A stretch of 64,000 nt of DNA from Microbacterium sp. C5A9 (GCF_022627955.1 NZ_JABXGD010000001.1:124001-188000), one strand, 5' to 3'; positions 25,902-35,082 are shown, counted from the first letter of the stretch. The notes: a model not told the origin generated them from the sequence alone. Program-made: numbers and translations.

Positions 25902-27781
25902 GACCGGCCTCCTTCGGCGGTTCCTGCGGAGATGAGCGGGCCACGGGCCGGACCCTCGTCGAGGATCGCGTCGAGCAGCGACTGCGTGTAGGCGTGCGAG
26001 GGAGCCCCGAGGATGGTGCGCACGGGCCCCTGCTCGACGAAGAGTCCCTGCTGCATCACCGTGACGCGGTCGCACAGATCGGCGACGACGCCGAAGTTGT
26101 GCGTGACGAGCAGCATCGCCATCTGCCGCTCCCGCTGCAGGTCGCGCAGCAGATCGAGCACCTCGGCCTGCACCGTGACGTCGAGCGCCGTGGTGGGCTC
26201 GTCGGCGATGATGAGGTCGGGGTCGGTCGACACCGCTCCGGCGATCAGCACGCGCTGCGCCATGCCGCCGGAGACCTCGAAGGGATACGCCTCGAAGGTG
26301 CGCTTCGGGTTCGGGATGCCGACGCGGTCGAGCAGCGCGAGCGACTTCTCGGTCGCCTCCTTCTTCGACAGGCCCAGGTTCTTGCGCAGCGGCTCGACGA
26401 GCTGGTACCCGATCGTGAACGACGGGTCGAGATTGCTCATCGGCTCCTGCGGGATGTACCCGATGCGCCGACCGCGGATGCCGGCGTAGGCGCTCTCCGA
26501 CGCGTCGGCGAGCTGGGTGCCCTCGTAGTCGATCGACCCCGCGGTCACCCGGCCGCCGCGCGGCAGCAGGCCGAGCACGGCGAACGCGGTCTGCGTCTTG
26601 CCCGAGCCCGATTCGCCGATGAGTCCGTGCACCTCTCCCTTGCGGATCTGCAGCGAGACACCGTGGACGACCTCGATGTCGTCGCCCTCGGACTGCTCGT
26701 ACGCGACACGCAGATCGGAGACCGTGAGGATCGGCGTCGATCCGAGAGAGCTCGTCCTCGCGTCGTCGGGATGCACGATCGTGTCGCCCACGACGGGCAG
26801 GGGCGCCGAGTCGTCGAGCTCGGACGCGTCGCCGCCCGACAGGCTGAACGAGGTCGTCACCGCAGCGATCGACCCTGTCGCGGTCGTGACCGCGCGGCGG
26901 CGGCGCCGACGCACGACCGCCGTGCGCTCGAGCACGTCGCGCATGCCGTTCGCGAGAAGGGTGAGTGCGATGGCCGTGAGGCCGATGGCGAGCGAGGGCC
27001 ACAGCATCAGCAGCGGCTGCTTGTAGATGTTCGCGAAGCCGTCGTTGAGCATCCCGCCCCAGGTCGGGACGCTCATGTCGCCGAGGCCGAGGAACTCGAG
27101 CCCCGACTGGATGGCGATCGCGATGCCGGTGATGATCGCGGACTGGATGATGATCGGGGCGCGCACGACCGACAGGATGTGGCGGCCGATGATGCGCACG
27201 TCGGAGAGGCCAGACACCTTCGCCGCGTCGACGTAGAGCTCGCCCCTGACCCCGGTGACCGCGGCGTAGACCAGGCGGTAGTAGGCGGGGGCGAGCAGGA
27301 TGCCGAAGATGAACATCGCGAGCCACACGCTCGGGCCGAGGACGGCGCGGGCGGCGAGCAGCACGACGATGCCGGGAAGGGCCATGACCAGCGAGGTGAC
27401 CCAGGAGGCCACGGCGTCGAACCACCCGCGGTAGTACCCCGCGATGAGGCCGGAGACGACGCCGATCACGAGGGCGGTGACGACAGCGACGAGTGCCGCC
27501 GCGAGCGTGACCTGGGTCGCCGCCAGCAGCCGCGACAGCACGTCGCGGCCGGCGCTGTCGGCACCGAGCAGGTGCTCGGAGCTCGGCGGCGCGAGCACCA
27601 GCTGCAGCGAGGCGAGGTTGGGGTCGAACGGGGCGATCCATCGGCCCGTGATCGCGATCACGGCGACCACGACGAGGAAGACCAGCGAGATCAGCGAGAC
27701 GGGGCGTCGCACGAGTCGACGAAGCAGCGAGGTCTTCGCGTGCGGCGTGGGCACCGCGACGGGAACGTCGATAGCGGTCAT
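25898..27781 (-). CDS. Fused ABC permease (DppC-like) and ATPase (DppD-like)
   Basis: 627 residues in one continuous frame. Residues 1-305 are a DppC-type permease: a cytoplasmic N-terminal helix, about six membrane segments and the coupling motif EFLGLGDMS/PTWG. A linker of about 45 residues, first arginine-rich then Ser/Asp-rich, leads into a DppD-type ATPase (about 350-627) with Walker A GESGSGKT, signature SGGMAQRV, Walker B LIIADEPTTALD and VTHNF. The two domains are separate genes in most bacteria. It overlaps both neighbours by 4 bp. Reading frame and codon use are smooth across the junction, so it is a genuine fusion, not an assembly error. Confidence 0.92.
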   Translation of the reverse strand: MTAIDVPVAVPTPHAKTSLLRRLVRRPVSLISLVFLVVVAVIAITGRWIAPFDPNLASLQLVLAPPSSEHLLGADSAGRDVLSRLLAATQVTLAAALVAVVTALVIGVVSGLIAGYYRGWFDAVASWVTSLVMALPGIVVLLAARAVLGPSVWLAMFIFGILLAPAYYRLVYAAVTGVRGELYVDAAKVSGLSDVRIIGRHILSVVRAPIIIQSAIITGIAIAIQSGLEFLGLGDMSVPTWGGMLNDGFANIYKQPLLMLWPSLAIGLTAIALTLLANGMRDVLERTAVVRRRRRRAVTTATGSIAAVTTSFSLSGGDASELDDSAPLPVVGDTIVHPDDARTSSLGSTPILTVSDLRVAYEQSEGDDIEVVHGVSLQIRKGEVHGLIGESGSGKTQTAFAVLGLLPRGGRVTAGSIDYEGTQLADASESAYAGIRGRRIGYIPQEPMSNLDPSFTIGYQLVEPLRKNLGLSKKEATEKSLALLDRVGIPNPKRTFEAYPFEVSGGMAQRVLIAGAVSTDPDLIIADEPTTALDVTVQAEVLDLLRDLQRERQMAMLLVTHNFGVVADLCDRVTVMQQGLFVEQGPVRTILGAPSHAYTQSLLDAILDEGPARGPLISAGTAEGGRS

Positions 27782-28719
27782 GAGAGTCGCACCTTCGGGT
27801 TGAGCGCTGCCTGCGCGAGGTCGATCAGGAGGTTCACGATGAGGACGATCACCGCGAAGGCGATCACCACGCCCATGACGACGGGGATGTCGCCCTGCGT
27901 CGTGGCCGACACGGTGAGCTGACCCATGCCGGGGAGGGCGAACACCTGCTCGACGATGACGGCGCCGCCGAGCAGTCCGATGAACTGCACCGCGAGCACC
28001 GCGAGGGCGGGGCCGCCGGCATTGCGCAGCACGTGCTTGTAGACGACGCTGCCCGAGGAGAGTCCGCGGGAGCGGAGGGTGCGCACGTAGTCGCGGGACA
28101 TGGCGTCGACCACCGAGCCGCGCACCTGCTGCGCCACGGCGGCGATCGCGCCGATCGACAGGGCGGCGATCGGCAGCGTGACCGAGGCGAGCCAGCCGCT
28201 GAACGACTGCGCGATCGGGATGTACCCGGTCGCCTTGAACCAGTGCAGGTTGATCGCGAAGATCAGCACGAGGTAGAGCGCGATGAGGAACCCGGGGATC
28301 GCGAAGCCGATGACCGAGATGAACTGGACGACGGTGTCGACCCAGCCGCCGCGACGGGCGGCGAGCACGCCGAGCACGATGGCGAGGACGGCGGAGATGA
28401 GGGTCGCGCCGATCACCAGCGACAGGCTGACGCTGAGACGACCGCTGAGACTCACGGACACGAGCTGACCGTTGAACCAGGAGCGACCGAGGTCGCCCGT
28501 CAGGGCCGAGGTCAGCCAGTCCCAGTACTGCACGGCGAGCGGGCGGTCCAGGCCCAGCTCGGCGGCCTTCTGCGCGACGAGCTCCTCGGTGGCGTTCTGG
28601 CCGAGGATGCGGCGGGCGATGTTGGCGCTGTCGAGGAAGAGGAGTCCGAAGGTCACCATCGAGATGACGGCGAGCAGGACGATGCCGGCGAGGATCCGGC
28701 GCACGATGAACATGAGCAT
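27778..28719 (-). CDS. Opp/Dpp-type ABC transporter permease (DppB-like)
   Basis: 313 residues starting at ATG 28719, chosen because AGGAG lies 6 nt upstream; the Met two codons later is less well placed. N-terminal membrane helix with FIVRRILAGI, characteristic of DppB/OppB proteins, a large extracytoplasmic loop, then five further helices and the coupling motif with SRDYVRTLRSRGLS and the LPGMGQL segment near the C-terminus. It pairs with the DppC half of the fused gene to form the membrane channel. A strong hairpin separates it from the upstream binding-protein gene. Confidence 0.93.
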   Translation of the reverse strand: MLMFIVRRILAGIVLLAVISMVTFGLLFLDSANIARRILGQNATEELVAQKAAELGLDRPLAVQYWDWLTSALTGDLGRSWFNGQLVSVSLSGRLSVSLSLVIGATLISAVLAIVLGVLAARRGGWVDTVVQFISVIGFAIPGFLIALYLVLIFAINLHWFKATGYIPIAQSFSGWLASVTLPIAALSIGAIAAVAQQVRGSVVDAMSRDYVRTLRSRGLSSGSVVYKHVLRNAGGPALAVLAVQFIGLLGGAVIVEQVFALPGMGQLTVSATTQGDIPVVMGVVIAFAVIVLIVNLLIDLAQAALNPKVRLS

Positions 28720-28750
28720 GCTGCGCTCCTGTGGTGGGAGGGATCGGGGT

Positions 28751-28782
28751 CCGGTCCTCCCGCCGACGGGCGGGAGGACCGG
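28751..28782 (-). promoter_or_regulatory. Intercistronic hairpin after the binding-protein gene (Opp/Dpp operon)
   Basis: A perfect 14-bp stem (28751-28764 pairing with 28769-28782) with a 4-nt loop, beginning 10 nt after the binding-protein stop codon in the direction of transcription. There is no T-tract, so it more likely stabilises the upstream mRNA or partly attenuates transcription than terminates it. Same position and form as 42397-42431 and 59866-59898. Confidence 0.75.
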
Positions 28783-28792
28783 AGGGTCCGCG

Positions 28793-30319
28793 TCAGGACT
28801 TCGGCGTGAAGTCGTAGATCGCGGGGTAGGCGTTCGTCGGGAGGACCTCGACGGCCGTGTTCGCATCCGTGGCGAAGCTGCCCTGCACGCGGTAGAACGG
28901 GGCGAACCAGGCCTGCTCGACGATGTACGCGTTCAGCTCCTTCGCCACCGATTCCTGCGTGGCCTCGTCGCCGAACTGGATCTGCTGGATGTACTCGTCG
29001 ACCTTCGGGTCCTCATAGCCGAACGGGTTGAAGATCGCGGACGGGGCGATCATGAACTGGATCAGCTGCCAATCCGGGTTCTGCTCCAGGGCCATGAACG
29101 ATGCGGGGAACTTCGGCGCGAGGAGGTCGGCGATGAAGTTGTTGCCCGGGTCGGTGTACTCCACGCCGATTCCCACGTCCGCCAGCTGCTGCTCGATGAG
29201 CGTGTAGGTGGTCGCGCCGAGAAGCGTGGACGACGGCATCGACAGCGTGAGGCCCGTCGCGTAGCCGGCCTCGGCCAGCAGCTCCTTCGCCTTCTCGGGG
29301 TCGTAGGTGTAGTACTCGTCGAGCGCGGGGTCGTAGGCCGCCGAGCTCTCGGGGAACACCTGCGTGGTGACGGTGCCGTTGCCGAGCTGCAGAGCCTCGA
29401 GCAGGCCCTCGCGGTCGAACGCGTAGTTGAGCGCCTGACGCACCCGCACATCGGCGAGCGCGGGGTTCATGGTGCCGGCGCGGTCGAGGAGCAGCATGCC
29501 CTGGAAGTCGAGCTCGTTCGCGTTCACGGTCCAGCCCGCTCCCTCGACCTCGGCGAGGTTGTCGTTGCTGGCGAGCTTGACGCCGTTGGCCTCTCCGGCC
29601 TTGATCGCGTTCAGCGAGGCCGTGGCGTCGGCCAGGACGTTGATCACGAGGGTGTCGTAGTGCTGGACGTCGGGGTTCCAGTAGTCCGGGTTCTTCGTGT
29701 ACGTGTAGCTCGTGCCGGTCACCGTGGCTCCGGTGTCGAGCACGTAGGGTCCCGAGCCGACCGGGTCGGTCGCGAGGTTGTCGTTGCCGAGCGACTCGCC
29801 GCTGGCCACGAGTCCGGGGTCGCGGGTGAGGTAGTTCAGGAGCGCCGGGTCGGGGGCGCCGAGCGTGATGACGACGGTGGTGTCGTCGGGAGCCTCGAAG
29901 CTCGTGATGCCCGCGAAGTAGTTGGCGTCGGGCGAGGTGCCGTCCTTGAAGCGCTGGAGGTTGTCGACGACGACCTGGCCGGTGAGGGCCGAGCCGTCGG
30001 AGAACGTGACGTCGTCGCGCAGCGTGAGGGTGAGGACGGTGTTGTCCTCGTTGTACGACCAGTCGGTCGCGAGCCAGGGCTCGATGGTGCCCTCAGGTGT
30101 GGCGAGGAGAAGAGTGTCGAAGACCGCCTGGTAGAACGGGGCGCGGTTGCCCCACTCCGAACCGGCGGGGTCGAACGTGGTGGGCGGAGTGATCGCCCCG
30201 AGTGTGAGCGTGCCGCCGCTCCCGTCCCCCGAGCCGCCGTCTTCGGTGCCTCCGGCGCAGCCGGTGAGCACGAGAGCAGCGATGGCGATGGTGGCTGCTG
30301 TGGCCTTCCAACGGAACAT
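28793..30319 (-). CDS. ABC transporter substrate-binding lipoprotein, SBP family 5 (DppA/OppA-like)
   Basis: 508 residues from ATG 30319 with AAGGGA upstream; longer 5' open frame rejected. Lipoprotein signal with lipobox LVLTGC, lipidated Cys at about residue 20, then a Gly/Ser-rich linker. The mature part has the family-5 features: PPTTFDP near the N-terminus, YNEDNTVLTLTLRDDVTFSDG and DVRVRQALNYAFDRE. It captures the substrate outside the cell for the Opp/Dpp-type importer encoded downstream. Being first in an operon full of glycoside hydrolases, it probably binds an oligosaccharide. Transcription starts from the palindrome-containing region 30384-30433. Confidence 0.93.
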   Translation of the reverse strand: MFRWKATAATIAIAALVLTGCAGGTEDGGSGDGSGGTLTLGAITPPTTFDPAGSEWGNRAPFYQAVFDTLLLATPEGTIEPWLATDWSYNEDNTVLTLTLRDDVTFSDGSALTGQVVVDNLQRFKDGTSPDANYFAGITSFEAPDDTTVVITLGAPDPALLNYLTRDPGLVASGESLGNDNLATDPVGSGPYVLDTGATVTGTSYTYTKNPDYWNPDVQHYDTLVINVLADATASLNAIKAGEANGVKLASNDNLAEVEGAGWTVNANELDFQGMLLLDRAGTMNPALADVRVRQALNYAFDREGLLEALQLGNGTVTTQVFPESSAAYDPALDEYYTYDPEKAKELLAEAGYATGLTLSMPSSTLLGATTYTLIEQQLADVGIGVEYTDPGNNFIADLLAPKFPASFMALEQNPDWQLIQFMIAPSAIFNPFGYEDPKVDEYIQQIQFGDEATQESVAKELNAYIVEQAWFAPFYRVQGSFATDANTAVEVLPTNAYPAIYDFTPKS

Positions 30320-30383
30320 CCTTTGTCCCTTTCGTGGGTGGCGGTACCCCTGCGGACCGCCTCTGGAGGGAGAAGCTAGCAGC

Positions 30384-30433
30384 AAAAACTAGCGATCGCT
30401 AGGTTTTGAAAATAAAAAGCTAGCGAACGCTCG
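30384..30433. promoter_or_regulatory. Twin TetR-type operators in a divergent promoter
   Basis: Site 1: CTAGCGATCGCTAG (30389-30402), a perfect 14-bp palindrome extended by A/T tracts to 30384-30407. Site 2: CTAGCGAACGCTCG (30420-30433), an imperfect copy. Their centres are 31 bp apart, about three helical turns, so two regulator dimers would bind one face of the DNA. The region is AT-rich against the genome and separates the binding-protein operon (minus) from tetR-GH2 (plus). A TTATAG element at about 30440 may be the plus-strand -10. Confidence 0.75.
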
Positions 30434-30477
30434 GATTTCGTTATAGAACGGTATCCGGAGGCTCGCGATCGGAGTGG

Positions 30478-31191
30478 ATGGCGACCGCCGTGACGGGGGA
30501 TACGGTGACAACGATGACGAACACCATGAACAAGGGACCGAAGGTCAGACGCGGTGTGCGCGGTCAGTACGCCAAGACGCGCGAGCGCCGGAAGGCGATC
30601 CTCGACGCCGCGCTCGAGGTGTTCTCCGAGGGCGGGTACCGAGCCGGATCGCTCCGGGAGATCGCCCAGCGGGTCGGCATCAGCGAGGCCGGGCTGCTGC
30701 ACCACTTCCCGAACAAGGGCGCGCTGCTCGAGGCGGTGCTCGACCACCGCGACGACCGCTCGCGCGAGATGGTGCCGCTCGAGTCCGGCGACGGCGCCGC
30801 GATGATGCGCGGCCTGATCAGGCTGGCCGAGTACAACGCCTCCGTGCCCGGCGTCGTCGAGCTCTACTGCACGCTGTCGGCCGAGGCGACCTCGAGCGAC
30901 CACCCCGCACACGGCTACTTCGTGCGGCGCTATGTGTACACGCGCACCAACATCGAGCGCGGGTTCGCCAACCTCGCCGACCGGGGACTCCTCCGTCCCG
31001 GGGTGACCCCCTACCGCTGCGCGGTGGCGCTGATCGCCCTGATGGACGGCCTGCAGGTGCAGTGGCTGCTCGACCGCTCGGTGGTCGACATGGCGGATGA
31101 GCTGCGGGCGTGGGTCGACGGCGTCGCGGACATCGACTGGACCACGGCGGACGCCGAGACCCCCGCCGTCGACGAGGAGCACGACCGATGA
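30478..31191 (+). CDS. TetR-family regulator of the glycan operon
   Basis: 237 residues if it starts at ATG 30478; ATGs at 30514 and 30526 are also possible because the first 25 residues look non-conserved. HTH: RRKAILDAALEVFSEGGYRAG followed closely by LREIAQRVGISEAGLLHHFPNK. The effector domain contains DHPAHGYF and DGLQVQWLLD and is paralogous to the TetR at 6670-7251. It sits next to the twin palindromes it most likely binds, controlling both itself with GH2 and the divergent 15-kb operon. The inducer would be an imported sugar (inference). Its stop overlaps the GH2 start. Confidence 0.9.
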   Translation: MATAVTGDTVTTMTNTMNKGPKVRRGVRGQYAKTRERRKAILDAALEVFSEGGYRAGSLREIAQRVGISEAGLLHHFPNKGALLEAVLDHRDDRSREMVPLESGDGAAMMRGLIRLAEYNASVPGVVELYCTLSAEATSSDHPAHGYFVRRYVYTRTNIERGFANLADRGLLRPGVTPYRCAVALIALMDGLQVQWLLDRSVVDMADELRAWVDGVADIDWTTADAETPAVDEEHDR

Positions 31192-33599
31192 GCCGCATCC
31201 CCTTCGTCGACGGCTGGAGCGTCGGCCCGAAGCTCGGCGCCTTCGAGGCGCGCGACGACTCCACCGCCTCGGTGCCGGTGCACCTGCCGCACGACGCCCT
31301 GCGCGACCTGCCCCGCTCGGCCGATTCGGTGCAGGGAGTGCACAGCGGATACATCCCCGGCGGCGTGTTCGAGTACACGAAGACCTTCGAGGCCCCGGCG
31401 GAGTGGCGCGACAAGACGGTCCGCGTCGAGTTCGAGGGCGTCTACCGCGACGCGACCGTCTTCGTGAACGGCGACTTCGCCGCCCACGAGGCCAACGGAT
31501 ACGCGGCGTTCGTGGTGGACCTCGATCCGTTCCTGCGTCTCGGCGAGGTCAACACGATCTCGGTGGAGGCCCGCGTGCATCGCGACAGTCGCTGGTACAC
31601 CGGGGGCGGCATCTACCGCCCCGTGCACCTGCTCGTCGACGACCCTGTGCACCTCGCACTCGACGGCACGCTGGTCGTGAGCCGCGACATCGACGACGAA
31701 CGCGCCATCCTCGAGGTCTCCACGCGCGTCGAGAACCGCACGCGGTACACGGCGACCCGGCGACTGACCTGGACGGTCACCGACGACGACGGGGCGATCG
31801 CGGCGACGGGCACATCGCCGGTCACGGTCCTGCCCGGTGGCGACGCCGTGGCGCGCGTGCGACTCGCGGTGGACTCCCCGCGGCTGTGGGGGCCCGATTC
31901 CCCGCACCGCTACCGGGTGCGCGCCCTGCTCGACGACGGCGGGACGCCGACCGACGAGACCACGACCGCCCACGGCATCCGCCGGCTGCAGCTCGACACG
32001 CGGCACGGGCTGCGCGTGAACGGCGTCTCCGTCGACCTGCGCGGCGCGTGCATCCATCACGACAACGGTCCGCTCGGCGCGGTCTCGATCGCGGATGCCG
32101 AGGACCGTCGCGTCCGGCTCCTCCGCGAGGCGGGGTTCAACGCCATCCGCAGCGCCCACAACCCGGCCAGCCGCGCCCTGCTCGAGGCCTGCGATGCGCA
32201 CGGGATGCTCGTGATGGACGAGCTGACGGACGTCTGGACGAAGTCGAAGACAGCGTTCGACTCGTCGATCGGCTTCGAGGAGAGGTGGCGGCGCGACGTG
32301 GCCGCCCTCGTCGCGAAGGACGCGAACCACCCGTCGGTGATCCTGTACTCGATCGGCAACGAGATCCTCGAGCTCGCCACCCCTCATGGGGCGACCTGGA
32401 GTCGGCGCATCGCCGAGGAGTTCCGCACCCTCGACCCGACGCGCTTCGTCACGAACGGCATCAACGGCATCATCGCGAACCTCGGGCGGATGGCCGACGC
32501 GATGGCCGAGGCCGCGGCATCCGACCCCAACACCATGATGGCGGGCATGGGCGAGCAGATGGCGCGCATGAACTCCTCGGCGCTCGTGACCGAGTCGACG
32601 GAGGAGTCCGCCGCGGTGCTCGACGTGGTCGGTTTCAACTACGCCGACTCGCGCTACGACCTCGATGCGGAGCTCTTCCCGAACCGCGTGATCGTGGGCT
32701 CCGAGACCTTCCCCGATCGCATCGCCTCGCTGTGGTCCGACGTGCGCCGGCTGCCGCATGTGATCGGCGACTTCACGTGGACCGGGTGGGACTACATCGG
32801 CGAGGCCGGCATCGGACGCGTGGACTACACGGATGCCGAGGGCTACACGCCCACCGGCACGGCCGGGCCCTTCCCGTACCTGCTCGCCCAGTGCGGCGAC
32901 ATCGACATCACGGGTCATCGCCTGCCGGCCTCGTACTACCGCGAGATCGCCTTCGGTCTGCGTTCCGAGCCCGTCATCGCGGTGCATCGGCCCGCGCATC
33001 ACGGCCGTCCCGTCGCCAAGACACCGTGGTCGTGGGACGACGTCGTGTCGAGCTGGACGTGGGATGCTCCCGCGGGGTCGCCCGTCACGGTCGACGTCTA
33101 CGCCGACGCCGACGAGGTCGAGCTGCTCCTCGACGGTGAGGTCGTCGGGCGCGTCACGGTCGGGGCGCCCCGTGCGCTCGTCGCCCGCTTCGAGACCGAG
33201 TACCGCCCGGGCGCCCTCACGGCGGTGGCCTCTGCGGGCGGAGCCGAGGTCGCGCGCACGTCGCTCGCGACCGCCGGCCGTCCGCTGCTGTCGGCGAGGG
33301 CCGAGCGTGACGAGATCGCCGCCGACGGTATCGGCTATGTGGAGATCACGATCGCCGACGACCAGGGCACGCTGCACTGCGACCGTGACCGCCCGGTCGC
33401 GGTCGAGGTCACGGGCGGCGAGCTGGCCGGGCTCGGCTCCGCGAGGGCGCGCACGGAGGAGTCGTACGGCTCGTCGTCGGCGACCACGTTCGACGGGCGG
33501 GTGCTCGCGATCGTCCGTGCGGGGTCACCCGGAGAGATCCGTGTGACGGCGACGGCCGAGGGATTCGCGCCGGCGACTGCGGTGATCGCGGTCCGCTAG
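31188..33599 (+). CDS. GH2 beta-glycosidase
   Basis: 803 residues, start ATG overlapping the tetR stop (ATGA). Typical GH2 order: jelly-roll sugar-binding domain (about 1-170), Ig-like domain, TIM barrel, then C-terminal beta domains. Acid/base Glu392 in LYSIGNEILE and nucleophile Glu506 in VGSETFPD are recognisable; GDFTWTGWDYIGE follows. Family members act on beta-galactosides, beta-glucuronides, beta-mannosides or alpha-L-arabinopyranosides; this architecture with DUF4982-like tail is closest to beta-galactosidase-type enzymes. No signal peptide. It is co-transcribed with its regulator and so co-induced with the divergent operon. Confidence 0.92.
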   Translation: MSRIPFVDGWSVGPKLGAFEARDDSTASVPVHLPHDALRDLPRSADSVQGVHSGYIPGGVFEYTKTFEAPAEWRDKTVRVEFEGVYRDATVFVNGDFAAHEANGYAAFVVDLDPFLRLGEVNTISVEARVHRDSRWYTGGGIYRPVHLLVDDPVHLALDGTLVVSRDIDDERAILEVSTRVENRTRYTATRRLTWTVTDDDGAIAATGTSPVTVLPGGDAVARVRLAVDSPRLWGPDSPHRYRVRALLDDGGTPTDETTTAHGIRRLQLDTRHGLRVNGVSVDLRGACIHHDNGPLGAVSIADAEDRRVRLLREAGFNAIRSAHNPASRALLEACDAHGMLVMDELTDVWTKSKTAFDSSIGFEERWRRDVAALVAKDANHPSVILYSIGNEILELATPHGATWSRRIAEEFRTLDPTRFVTNGINGIIANLGRMADAMAEAAASDPNTMMAGMGEQMARMNSSALVTESTEESAAVLDVVGFNYADSRYDLDAELFPNRVIVGSETFPDRIASLWSDVRRLPHVIGDFTWTGWDYIGEAGIGRVDYTDAEGYTPTGTAGPFPYLLAQCGDIDITGHRLPASYYREIAFGLRSEPVIAVHRPAHHGRPVAKTPWSWDDVVSSWTWDAPAGSPVTVDVYADADEVELLLDGEVVGRVTVGAPRALVARFETEYRPGALTAVASAGGAEVARTSLATAGRPLLSARAERDEIAADGIGYVEITIADDQGTLHCDRDRPVAVEVTGGELAGLGSARARTEESYGSSSATTFDGRVLAIVRAGSPGEIRVTATAEGFAPATAVIAVR

Positions 33600-33631
33600 A
33601 TCTCCTCCGAGAGATCGCGTCGGGAACGCGT

Positions 33632-33665
33632 CGAGCCCCCACGACCGGGCGGTCGCGGGGGCTCG
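33632..33665. terminator. Two-stem hairpin terminator between convergent GH2 and rhaB
   Basis: CGAGCCCCC (33632-33640) pairs with GGGGGCTCG (33657-33665), enclosing a second stem CGACC/GGTCG (33642-33646 with 33651-33655). It lies midway between the two convergent stop codons and should act in both directions. Confidence 0.8.
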
Positions 33666-33681
33666 TGGCATCCGGATCGCG

Positions 33682-35082
33682 TCAGTCGCGCGGTGCGAAG
33701 AGCTCCGGCCGGTGGGTCGCGGCGACCAGGGCACGCAGGTCCTCGAGCGACGCGGGCGCCGCGCCGAGTGCCCGCGCCTGCACGAGCACGTTGCCGAGAG
33801 CGGTCGCCTCGACCGGGCCCGCCAGCACGGGAAGACCCGAGCGATCCGCCGTCGCCTGGCACAGCAGGCGGTTCAGCGACCCGCCGCCCACCAGATTGAT
33901 GCTGTCGAGCGTGCGTCCCGACAGGTCGGCCGCCGTCTGCACGGCCTCCGCGAACGCGGTCGCGATCGACTCGACGATCGCGCGCGCGAACGCGGGACGC
34001 GTCGTCGGGGCGTCGTCGCCGAGCAGCGCCGCGATGCGCGCCGGCATGCCGCCGGGAGCGCTGAGGCTCGGATCGTTCGCATCGAACAGCGGCGCCTCGT
34101 CGGTCACGGCGGATGCCGCGGCGAGCAGCTCGGGCAGGTCGATCGACGTGCCGTCCTCCGCCTCCCACGCGCGCACCGTCTCGCTGAGCAGCCACAGTCC
34201 CGTCACGTTGTGCAGGAACCGGTAGCGGCCGTCGACGCCCCGCTCGTGCGTGAAGTTCGCCTCGCGCGCGGCATCCGTCAGCACGGGCTCCGCGAGCTCG
34301 ACGCCGACCAGGCCCCAGGTGCCGCACGAGATGTAGGCGGAACGCGGCGTCGCGAGGGGCGCCGCGACGACGGCCGACGCCGTGTCGTGCGACCCGACCG
34401 CGGTCACGGGCAGGTCCTTGCCGATGCGCGCGGCGATCTGCGGTCGGAGAGTGCCGATGGTCGCGCCGGGGTCGACGAGCGGCGGGAGCACGCGGGTCGG
34501 GATGCCGAGGCGGTCGGCGAGCGCCGTGTCCCACTCGCCGCTCGTGACGCCCAGCAGCCCCGTGGTCGACGCGTTGGTGCGCTCGGCCACGGCCTCGCCG
34601 GTGAGCAGGAACGCGATGAGGTCGGGGATCAGCAGGGCGGTGTCGGCGTCGGCGAGACGGGCGTCGACGCGGTACTGGTAGAGCGTGTTGAACGGCAGGA
34701 ACTGCAGTCCGTTGCGCTGGTACAGCTCCTCGGGCGACGCGATCGGGTGCACCTCGTCGACGCCGCGGGCGCTGCGCTCGTCCCGGTAGTGGAACGGCTC
34801 GGCGAGCAGTTCCCCGTCGGCCACCAGCCCGTAGTCGACGGCCCAGGAGTCGATGCCGATGCTCTCGATGTCCGGCTCTCGACGCACCGCCTCGGCGAGG
34901 CCCTCGACGACGTGCGCGAACAGCGCGTCGAAGTCCCAGTGCAGGCCGTCCTCGCGTTCGACGGGGCCGTTGGGGAACCGCGAGACGAGCTCGAGGTCGA
35001 GCCGGCCGTCGCCGATGCGCCCGATCATGACGCGGCCGCTGGTCGCGCCGAGGTCGACCGCGGCGACGGTGCGGACCGTCAT
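33682..35082 (-). CDS. rhaB: L-rhamnulokinase
   Basis: 466 residues, FGGY carbohydrate kinase family, starting at ATG 35082 that overlaps the rhaEW stop (ATGA). It phosphorylates L-rhamnulose to L-rhamnulose-1-phosphate. The N-terminal phosphate-binding loop AAVDLGATSGRVMIG, substrate-contact region IGIDSWAVDYGLV, CGTWGLVG and the NLVGGGSLNRLLCQ adenosine loop match RhaB rather than xylulose or glycerol kinases. It is last in the rhamnose operon, directly following the aldolase that uses its product. Confidence 0.95.
   Translation of the reverse strand: MTVRTVAAVDLGATSGRVMIGRIGDGRLDLELVSRFPNGPVEREDGLHWDFDALFAHVVEGLAEAVRREPDIESIGIDSWAVDYGLVADGELLAEPFHYRDERSARGVDEVHPIASPEELYQRNGLQFLPFNTLYQYRVDARLADADTALLIPDLIAFLLTGEAVAERTNASTTGLLGVTSGEWDTALADRLGIPTRVLPPLVDPGATIGTLRPQIAARIGKDLPVTAVGSHDTASAVVAAPLATPRSAYISCGTWGLVGVELAEPVLTDAAREANFTHERGVDGRYRFLHNVTGLWLLSETVRAWEAEDGTSIDLPELLAAASAVTDEAPLFDANDPSLSAPGGMPARIAALLGDDAPTTRPAFARAIVESIATAFAEAVQTAADLSGRTLDSINLVGGGSLNRLLCQATADRSGLPVLAGPVEATALGNVLVQARALGAAPASLEDLRALVAATHRPELFAPRD

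Noticed and set aside
25898..27781. Possible frameshift or misassembly joining two ABC genes
   Set aside because: The permease and ATPase halves are in one frame with a coherent linker and overlap both neighbours by ATGA/GTGA. Such fusions are known in actinobacteria.
28751..28782. Rho-independent terminator ending the binding-protein transcript
   Set aside because: No T-tract, and the downstream permease genes have no promoter of their own. An intercistronic stability or attenuation element fits better.
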